Positions 14,516 to 20,137 of a stretch of 45,659 bases of DNA are shown piece after piece. The translations under genes and the position numbers were made by a program. The notes beneath the pieces were generated by a model that saw only the letters and a list, made by a program, of their open reading frames with translations, ran no database searches and was not told the origin of the DNA. Position 1 is the stretch's first letter. The number at the start of each line of letters is the position of its first letter. The stretch comes from a virus: positions 1-45,659 of IMG/VR virus record IMGVR_UViG_3300037160_000009, one strand, 5' to 3'.

Positions 14516-15240
14516 TAGCATTACTCCACGGTGAGTGTCTAGAGCTAATGAATACGTTACCAGACAAGTCAATAGACATGGTGGCGTGTGATTTACCGTA
14601 TGGAACGACGGCTTGTAAGTGGGATACAATCATTCCGTTTGTTCCGCTGTGGGAACAATATACCCGGTTATTGCGTCCCGGTGGGGCGATTGTTTTGAAC
14701 GCCTCTCAGCCATTTAGTGCGGCTTTGATTATGAGTAATCCGGCATGGTTTCGCTATGAATGGATATGGGAGAAATCTAAGGCATCCAACTTCCTGTTGG
14801 CCCGTAAACAACCGCTCAAAGCCCACGAAAGTATTCTGATCTTCGGTCCTACTCCGGTTCGGTACTTTCCACAAAAAAGTAGTGGTAAACCGTTCAAGGG
14901 TGCTGGTAGATCAAAAAAAGGTTCACAGACGGAATTAGTGAACACCGTCCCGAATCCAACCTTTCGGGCCGATAATATAGGAGATAGATTTCCTCGGAGT
15001 GTCGTATATTTCACTACTGCTGAACGCGAGGGTTGTTTGCACCCTACACAAAAACCCATCGCCCTTATGGAATACTTTATCAAAACGTATACTATAGCGG
15101 GTGAAACTGTTCTTGACAATTGCATGGGCAGCGGTACTACCGGGGTAGCGTGCGTAAACACCAAACGTAACTTTGTGGGCATTGAACTTGATCTAACATA
15201 TTTTCAAGTTGCAAAAACCCGCATAGAGGATTTAACATGA
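14512..15240 (+). CDS. DNA methyltransferase, N6-adenine or N4-cytosine type
   Basis: 242 residues. Motif order is that of the beta class: catalytic motif IV CDLPYG near residue 27, then the SAM-binding motif I DNCMGSGTTGVA near 205, followed by VGIELD. The central part carries a basic patch (KKSSGKPFKGAGRSKKGS) and TQKPIALMEYFIKTYT, typical of N6_N4_Mtase proteins. No restriction enzyme is adjacent, so it is a solitary modifier that may protect phage DNA. ATGA overlaps link it to the polymerase and to the resolvase. Confidence 0.9.
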   Translation: MIALLHGECLELMNTLPDKSIDMVACDLPYGTTACKWDTIIPFVPLWEQYTRLLRPGGAIVLNASQPFSAALIMSNPAWFRYEWIWEKSKASNFLLARKQPLKAHESILIFGPTPVRYFPQKSSGKPFKGAGRSKKGSQTELVNTVPNPTFRADNIGDRFPRSVVYFTTAEREGCLHPTQKPIALMEYFIKTYTIAGETVLDNCMGSGTTGVACVNTKRNFVGIELDLTYFQVAKTRIEDLT

Positions 15241-15797
15241 GTAAGTATACCTGTTTCATGGGGATTGATCCGGGCCGTGAAGGGGCCTTTGGTGTTCTCT
15301 CCACCAATGATGGGGAGTTGTGGGAGCCGGATGTTTGGGATATGAGTCCCACAACCAATAGAGGAATTGATCTGATTTGGGCTAATGATTTGCTAAGCCG
15401 GTTTATGACTTCTGGTGTTCTTGTCATTCTCGAATCCAACACTGCCCGCCCCGGTGAAGTGCCTGATTACGCAATGCGGTTCGGCTGGCAAACAGGCAAT
15501 TTAGAAGCACTTCTGTACGCGAAAGGCTTTGAAACGCGACTCGTACCCCCTAACTTATGGACGGGTAGGCTTGGCTTGCCTGGCAAGACGCACCACGGTT
15601 CAATAGAGCAACGAGCAGCTATGTGGGATGAGCTTTACCCTGAGCACAAGGAAATGGTCCGTGGGCCAAAGGGCGGGCTAAAGGATGGCCGTCTGGATGC
15701 CCTGCTGATGGCCGAATGGCTTAGAATGACGGAATTAAGCCCGGTCGGAACCAAAGGGGGCAAGCGACCGCCAAAGTTTTTCGGATATAAACCTTGA
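15237..15797 (+). CDS. RuvC-like Holliday junction resolvase
   Basis: 186 residues with the RNase H-like fold. The acidic metal ligands appear in order: MGIDPGREGAFGVL (Asp), VILESN (Glu) and KDGRLDALLMAEW (C-terminal Asp). A conserved middle part binds DNA (LVPPNLWTGRLGLPG and a K-T-H helix). It would resolve junctions made by the single-strand annealing and recombination proteins encoded downstream. The ATG overlaps the methyltransferase stop as ATGA. Confidence 0.88.
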   Translation: MSKYTCFMGIDPGREGAFGVLSTNDGELWEPDVWDMSPTTNRGIDLIWANDLLSRFMTSGVLVILESNTARPGEVPDYAMRFGWQTGNLEALLYAKGFETRLVPPNLWTGRLGLPGKTHHGSIEQRAAMWDELYPEHKEMVRGPKGGLKDGRLDALLMAEWLRMTELSPVGTKGGKRPPKFFGYKP

Positions 15798-15809
15798 CAT
15801 GGAGAAAAG

Positions 15810-15920
15810 ATGAGTCCAGAAATGGCTGATGCGATTCTAGCGGTGTTGAGTCAAATGCTCTCTCAACTTGAAGAAATTTCCCGTCAACTATTACGGTTTG
15901 AAGAACGAGCTAGAAAATAA
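15810..15920 (+). CDS. Very small helical protein
   Basis: 36 residues (MSPEMADAILAVLSQMLSQL...), one continuous amphipathic helix with a leucine heptad pattern and no evident function. GGAG lies five bases upstream of the ATG. It fits between the resolvase stop and the next promoter. Could be a small oligomerising inhibitor or a chance reading frame. Confidence 0.45.
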   Translation: MSPEMADAILAVLSQMLSQLEEISRQLLRFEERARK

Positions 15921-15926
15921 AAAAAG

Positions 15927-15955
15927 TTGACAAGTTGCAAATAAAGTGGTATACT
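15927..15955 (+). promoter_or_regulatory. Sigma-70-type promoter giving a probable leaderless mRNA
   Basis: TTGACA at 15927-15932, 17-base spacer ending GTGG, TATACT at 15950-15955. The expected start site (about 15961-15963) falls within three bases of the nuclease ATG at 15964, leaving no room for a ribosome-binding site. Confidence 0.86.
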
Positions 15956-15963
15956 GTAAACCC

Positions 15964-17505
15964 ATGAGTAACCCTTCCTGCTATCACCTTTCAGCTTCTT
16001 CGATCAGTGCCTTCAAGGCGTGTCCTACACGCTTTAGGCTCGCCCATCGTGAGGGCTTGCGGTTGATTGAGGACACCGACAGCCAACGCATGGGAACCAA
16101 TTGGCATGAGTTGCATGAGAAATATGCAGACGCCATGCCACATGTAGTCGATCCTGAACAAGGCGTTACGCCGGAAGAAGTGGCTTTGGATGCCGTCGTG
16201 AGATTGTTAAATGATCGTTACGTGCTTCACAAGCCGGTGAGTAAGACGGATGAAGAGTGGGCGATGGAGCGGCAAATCCTGCTGACTAGCTTTATCGGCT
16301 ACCAGTGGTATTATCAGAATGATCCGGTTGAAGTGCTTGCGAGTGAAGTGCCGTTTGAGTTGCCTTTGAAGAGTCCAAAGGTTGGGATGAATCTGCCGGT
16401 TAGTGAGGTTGTAAGGGTTGGTAGGATTGACCACATAATCCGGTGGCAGGGATCAGTGTGTGCCTTGGAGCGTAAATCAACTTCGCGTTCTATTGCCCCG
16501 GATTCCGATTACTGGGACAAGGCCAAGAAGGATTCTCAGGTGTCTCAATATGCCTGTGCCTTTCGGGACTTGAATCTTGCGGGTTTGCTCCCCGAATCGG
16601 TGAATGCAGCACTTTATGGCAACTACGAACAAAGAGCGGAAGGCCAAACAATATCGGCTACATCGTCCGGAAGTCTTAGCCCGGAACAAGGCGTGGAGGA
16701 CAAAACAGAGACGCCGGGCGATACGGTTGATTTCATTTGTAAAAAGGAGAGGATGCACGATGTGTCCCGAGAAGCGGAAACCTTGTCTGCAATTCCATCA
16801 TCGCAACCCGGTCGAGAAGTTGTTTACGATAGGGTACATGAAGGACATTCGCAGTTTGGCCCGGACTTGGGCGGAGATTCAGAAGTGCGACATACTGTGT
16901 GCCAACTGCCATTGGTGCCTGCATGCAGAGGCCAGAGCGACGTGAGATTTAGTGTTTTGTACGACGTTTGGCATAAGCCGACGATAAAACCTGCCACACT
17001 CACGCAAGCAGAGACGGCGGCGTTCCTCAAGCCCGGCGAAATCCGGCCCGGTCCGCATACCTATTGCGGGCAGGAATTCGAGATTAAGAACGAAAGTGAA
17101 CCTGATGGTCCCTACTTCACAATCAACGGGACGAACGCCACGATTGAACGAGGCAAGAAGGGCTTTGCGATCCGTGAGACGGTGGAAATGTATGGTGCTA
17201 GGCTCTTAGAGGATATCTACGAGAGGCCAGAGCACTACTTTGTGAGACGGGAGATCGCACGTACTGATGCGGACCTTGCTCACTTCGAGAGGCAAGCCTT
17301 CGCAATCTATCAGAGTCAGAAGCTCGCAGAGAAGTACAATGCGTGGGTAGAAAACGAACAGCAATGTAGGGCTACGTTCGCTTGCCCGTACATACCCATA
17401 TGCTACGGTCCTGGGGCTGATGCGGTGTGTGACGGAAAAACTACCCCATCAGGTTTTAAGCGGATTTTCGTGCAGCTTACGGTCAACGAACAGGAGACAG
17501 ATTGA
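15964..17505 (+). CDS. Cas4/RecB-like PD-(D/E)XK nuclease interrupted by an in-frame HNH insertion
   Basis: 513 residues from the ATG at 15964. The N-terminus SASSISAFKACPTRFRL has the first iron-sulphur Cys. Catalytic motifs are GRIDHII, ALERKST (ExK) and QVSQYACAF. The C-terminus has CRATFACPYIPIC, which completes a Cas4/AddB-type 4Fe-4S site. Between ALYG and VLYDVWHKPTIKP lie 111 extra codons, low in pattern, encoded by the opposite reading of the embedded HNH gene. The 333-base insert keeps the frame open, so a full protein with a 111-residue loop could be made. It probably processes DNA ends for recombination with the Sak4-like ATPase. Confidence 0.85.
   Translation: MSNPSCYHLSASSISAFKACPTRFRLAHREGLRLIEDTDSQRMGTNWHELHEKYADAMPHVVDPEQGVTPEEVALDAVVRLLNDRYVLHKPVSKTDEEWAMERQILLTSFIGYQWYYQNDPVEVLASEVPFELPLKSPKVGMNLPVSEVVRVGRIDHIIRWQGSVCALERKSTSRSIAPDSDYWDKAKKDSQVSQYACAFRDLNLAGLLPESVNAALYGNYEQRAEGQTISATSSGSLSPEQGVEDKTETPGDTVDFICKKERMHDVSREAETLSAIPSSQPGREVVYDRVHEGHSQFGPDLGGDSEVRHTVCQLPLVPACRGQSDVRFSVLYDVWHKPTIKPATLTQAETAAFLKPGEIRPGPHTYCGQEFEIKNESEPDGPYFTINGTNATIERGKKGFAIRETVEMYGARLLEDIYERPEHYFVRREIARTDADLAHFERQAFAIYQSQKLAEKYNAWVENEQQCRATFACPYIPICYGPGADAVCDGKTTPSGFKRIFVQLTVNEQETD
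16616..16945 (+). CDS. HNH endonuclease nested in another frame of the Cas4-like gene
   Basis: 109 residues (MATTNKERKAKQYRLHR...). A basic N-terminus precedes an HNH core: GCTMCPEK, then LQFHHRNP with the HH pair, then CDILCANCHWCLHAE with zinc Cys pair, Asn and His. This is the compact HNH layout of free-standing homing nucleases. The ATG at 16616 is two bases before the point where host homology breaks, and the TGA at 16943-16945 is eight bases before it resumes. It has no intron core or intein residues around it. The ATG is not preceded by a good ribosome-binding site. Confidence 0.83.
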   Translation: MATTNKERKAKQYRLHRPEVLARNKAWRTKQRRRAIRLISFVKRRGCTMCPEKRKPCLQFHHRNPVEKLFTIGYMKDIRSLARTWAEIQKCDILCANCHWCLHAEARAT

Positions 17506-17843
17506 TGCCTTACCTCACACCTACTGATAAGTCCCGTCAAGAGCTTGCATGGAGGGCAAGCACCGCCGGTGAGCTTAATTACCGAATCACTCGTCAAATT
17601 ACACGATACATTGAAGGAAAAGGTTTGTCCTATCAGACAATCAATGATATCCTTGGTGCTCTTGATGGGGCGGGTAAAGAGTTCTACCGCCGTGTGGTTG
17701 CCCCCTACGAAGATTTGAAAATCAAAGAGAATGGAGACGTGTACGATGAACAAACCGCCCCCCTTAAAGATGCCTCCAGTTGGACGAACGAACCCTTCTT
17801 CCCTGCGAGCGGTAAAAACCTTCAGCGTAACTCCCTGGACTGA
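17505..17843 (+). CDS. DUF6899-like phage protein
   Basis: 112 residues. TAGELNYRITRQITRYI, GLSYQTINDILGAL and FYRRVVAPYEDLKIKENGDVY match a small family found beside phage recombination genes. No catalytic function is known. The ATG overlaps the nuclease stop as TGATG. The conserved part ends near DVY, and the remaining 33 residues overlap the start of the next gene in another frame, so the tail may be a late extension. Confidence 0.78.
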   Translation: MPYLTPTDKSRQELAWRASTAGELNYRITRQITRYIEGKGLSYQTINDILGALDGAGKEFYRRVVAPYEDLKIKENGDVYDEQTAPLKDASSWTNEPFFPASGKNLQRNSLD

Positions 17844-18627
17844 TGCCGCTGAGGGACAGAAGATTGTACTCTACGGCAAGAGTGGCGTTGGTAAGACGAC
17901 TCTCGCCGTTATGGCACCTAATGCCGTGTTGATTGGTTTAGACGATGGTGGCCGTAAAATCGCCAACCCTAAGACGGGGAAGCCAGCCAATGCCATTCTT
18001 GGCATAGAGACATTTGAGGACTTGCGGGATGCCCTACACCAGAAAAACCTTGTTCCTGAGAAGGGTACAATTGTACTCGATACGGTTACTAAGGTGGAAA
18101 CCCTCATTGAGCCGTATCTATTTGCGACTGCTAAGACGGAAAAAGGCGGCACTGCAACGAGTCTTGAATCATACGGGTGGGGTAAAGGCTACCGACATCA
18201 ACTAGAAACATTGCGACTCGTACTCACTGATTTGGATGCTCTTATCCGATCAGGTCGCAATGTGATTCTGCTGGCCCAACTGGCTCAGGCTCGCATTGCC
18301 AACGCTGAGGGCACTGACTACCTTGAAGATGGCCCTAAGCTGTACCACTCGTCTCAGGCGTCGGATCGTACCGAAGTCTGTGAGTGGGCGGACCACGTAT
18401 TCCGCATCGGCTATCAGGATTTCAGCGTAGTGAAGGAGAATGCTGGGGCCAAGGCTGGTAAGGTACAGGGTACGGGACGCACTCGTTGCGTCTTCACTGA
18501 TGGCCCCTTGCACTTTGTCGCCAAGTCCCGGCCTATCGCGGGCTACCGCATTCCAGAGGTTATCTCGTTTGATAGCCCGGCGGATGATACCCTTTGGGAA
18601 TTTTGTTTCAACGGAGCAAAAGTCTAA
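17746..18627 (+). CDS. Sak4-like RecA-family ATPase
   Basis: 293 residues. A RecA-fold ATPase of the single-strand annealing or recombinase type (AAA_24 group): Walker A GKSGVGKTT near residue 50, Walker B TIVLDTV, and a following polar segment NVILLAQLAQARI in the sensor position. It loads on single-stranded DNA for recombination, usually with a partner single-strand-binding protein, for which the 19013 gene is a candidate. The start at 17746 is chosen because GGAG lies nine bases upstream. The stop overlaps the GroES-like start as TAATG. Confidence 0.85.
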   Translation: MNKPPPLKMPPVGRTNPSSLRAVKTFSVTPWTDAAEGQKIVLYGKSGVGKTTLAVMAPNAVLIGLDDGGRKIANPKTGKPANAILGIETFEDLRDALHQKNLVPEKGTIVLDTVTKVETLIEPYLFATAKTEKGGTATSLESYGWGKGYRHQLETLRLVLTDLDALIRSGRNVILLAQLAQARIANAEGTDYLEDGPKLYHSSQASDRTEVCEWADHVFRIGYQDFSVVKENAGAKAGKVQGTGRTRCVFTDGPLHFVAKSRPIAGYRIPEVISFDSPADDTLWEFCFNGAKV

Positions 18628-19001
18628 TGATTCCACGTCCTCGGAACACGCTTGTACTCTGCAAGCTTATCCTACAGAGTGAACGGAAGATGGGGGCAAT
18701 CACTGTTCCCACGGCACAGGATTGCTATTGTGAAGCGGAGATTATCGCAGTTGGTCCCGGCGTCTCTCGTGCTGGCGGAGCAAGATCAGACACCTTTGAT
18801 CTCAAAGTAGGGATGGTGGTGTTTGTCCGCTACCGCAGGCTGGCTAACCCCCAAATGAAAATCTACTCGGATACAGGTATCCCTGTTATTGTTGATGGGG
18901 AGAAATACTACCTGATTGAAGAAAGCGACCTCGGGGCCATCCTGTACGATAGTCTGTTCGCGATGGAAGCCGATGCGGAGAATTTTGCAGCTATTAACTA
19001 A
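18627..19001 (+). CDS. GroES-like co-chaperonin
   Basis: 124 residues. The ten-stranded GroES barrel pattern is visible: IPRPRNTLVLCKLI at the start, a mobile-loop position with KMGAITVPT, AEIIAVGPGVS, the KVGMVVFVRYRR hairpin, and GEKYYLIEESDLGAIL at the end, as in GroES family proteins. Phages use such proteins (for example T4 gp31) with host GroEL to fold their coat protein. It starts in a TAATG overlap with the Sak4 gene, an unusual setting for a chaperonin. Length is slightly above the usual 95-110 residues. Confidence 0.8.
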   Translation: MIPRPRNTLVLCKLILQSERKMGAITVPTAQDCYCEAEIIAVGPGVSRAGGARSDTFDLKVGMVVFVRYRRLANPQMKIYSDTGIPVIVDGEKYYLIEESDLGAILYDSLFAMEADAENFAAIN

Positions 19002-19012
19002 CTAGGAGACAT

Positions 19013-19912
19013 ATGCCACAGAAGATTGAAGCACCCGGTACATACATCGGGAAAATCACAGAGTCAGCCGTGGGGTTGACTAAGAAACAGTACCCTCAGT
19101 GGGTGGCACGACTTGCCGCGACTCAGAAGTACATCGACGCCCCGGAAGAGATTAAGCACTTCCAGACTCAGGGACACCTGAAGGACGGACAGCCGGGGTA
19201 CGTGGATTGGAGCAGCTTCGGGGAAGAGATTGTTGCCTTCCTCGTGCTCTACAACAACAGCACGATTAGCCCTGAGACTGAGTTGCTTAACGTTAAGCAG
19301 CTTAATGCGGCTACTGGTTGGGAAGCCCCTGACTTCGACAGTCTTAACGGGGATACCCTGATCGGCACGGAAATCCTGTTCCGCGTTGAGTACAGGTCAT
19401 ATACCAACCCTGAGACGGGTAAGGTTACAGAAGGGAATTCGGTTACATGGATCGACAGCAAGGACGCCAGCCCGACGCCTCAGTTGAAGGCACTGGATAC
19501 GGACGGGATCAAGGCCCTGGCGGCACGAACGATGGGTTACGGGGCCAAGCCCTCAAAGCCGGTGAAGCCCACGAAGCCGTCCCCCGCAGCGACGGGGCCT
19601 ACGGGCACTGTATCATCTGTGGCTGGCCCATCTTCACCCACAGCCGCACCCGCGTCGGCCCCAAAGCAGAAGGCCCCTAAGCCGAAGCTGACTTCGCTGG
19701 TGGAAGCCGCTGCTGGCCCTCCGAGTCAGGTTAGCAAGGATGAGGCGTGGGAGTACATCAACGCACGAAAGGGAACTAACGAGGATGAGGTTGTTGCCGA
19801 TACGTGGCTCTCTGTGATTGGTGAGGTTGCGGTTAACCGCACTGAGGAAGAGTTGACGACCCTCGACTGGGCAAAGGTTCGTGATACTGTCTGTAAGGAT
19901 TTGGCTGTCTAG
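19013..19912 (+). CDS. Candidate single-stranded-DNA-binding or recombination accessory protein
   Basis: 299 residues. The N-terminal 165 are a mixed beta region (TYIGKITESAVGLTKKQYPQ, EEIVAFLVLYN, GTEILFRVEYRSYTNPETG) followed by a Pro/Ala/Ser/Lys-rich linker of about 60 residues. A C-terminal helical piece follows (EAWEYINARKGTNEDEVVA). An OB-like domain plus flexible linker directly after a Sak4 ATPase is the layout of phage SSB-type partners, but I do not recognise the family with certainty. AGGAG precedes the ATG by six bases. Confidence 0.68.
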   Translation: MPQKIEAPGTYIGKITESAVGLTKKQYPQWVARLAATQKYIDAPEEIKHFQTQGHLKDGQPGYVDWSSFGEEIVAFLVLYNNSTISPETELLNVKQLNAATGWEAPDFDSLNGDTLIGTEILFRVEYRSYTNPETGKVTEGNSVTWIDSKDASPTPQLKALDTDGIKALAARTMGYGAKPSKPVKPTKPSPAATGPTGTVSSVAGPSSPTAAPASAPKQKAPKPKLTSLVEAAAGPPSQVSKDEAWEYINARKGTNEDEVVADTWLSVIGEVAVNRTEEELTTLDWAKVRDTVCKDLAV

Positions 19913-19913
19913 T

Positions 19914-20020
19914 AGGTTACACCGCTTATATCGCGACTGCCGGGAATACGCAAAGGGCGACGGTTAAGCCCGTCTAGGTGTCCCCGATCTAAGGGACGGA
20001 ATACCGGCTATTAGTAACCT
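19914..20020 (+). ncRNA. Candidate structured RNA between the SSB-like gene and the tRNA
   Basis: Four nested or adjacent perfect helices fit in 107 bases: outer AGGTTAC/GTAACCT (19914-19920 with 20014-20020), GCCGG/CCGGC (19939-19943 with 20004-20008), GGGC/GCCC (19955-19958 with 19968-19971) and GTCCC/GGGAC (19980-19984 with 19993-19997). No reading frame with a ribosome-binding site was noticed. It could be a regulatory RNA, ribozyme or processing signal; I match it to no known class. Confidence 0.5.
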
Positions 20021-20063
20021 TATTTGGTCGTTTGCGTGCTTCGACCGTACTGAAAAGCCGCTA

Positions 20064-20134
20064 GTGCCGATAATTTAACAGGTAGAACCAGGGTATTAAG
20101 CTCTGTGGTGTAGGTTCGAGTCCTACTCGGCACA
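20064..20134 (+). tRNA. tRNA-like gene with an irregular anticodon loop (UUA by geometry)
   Basis: Acceptor GTGCCGA/TCGGCAC is 7 bp and perfect. T8 and A9 are present, the D-arm ATTT/GAAC has one mismatch, and the D-loop includes GG. The T-arm GTAGG/CCTAC carries TTCGAGT. The anticodon stem CAGGG/CTCTG leaves TATTAAG. In register the anticodon is TTA, which would read the stop codon UAA, but position 33 is A rather than the near-universal U and base 26 is missing. A shifted register gives TAA (Leu). No CCA is encoded. The primase ATG lies three bases past the discriminator. Confidence 0.66.
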
Positions 20135-20137
20135 ATA

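Noticed and set aside
16616-16953. Group I intron or intein in the Cas4-like gene
   Set aside because: Only 333 bases, almost all HNH coding, leaving no room for an intron core; no Cys/Ser start or His-Asn end of an intein.
20064-20134. Genome-wide stop-codon reassignment by a suppressor tRNA
   Set aside because: Genes end with TAA, TAG and TGA at positions where family-expected lengths are complete; recoding is not needed.
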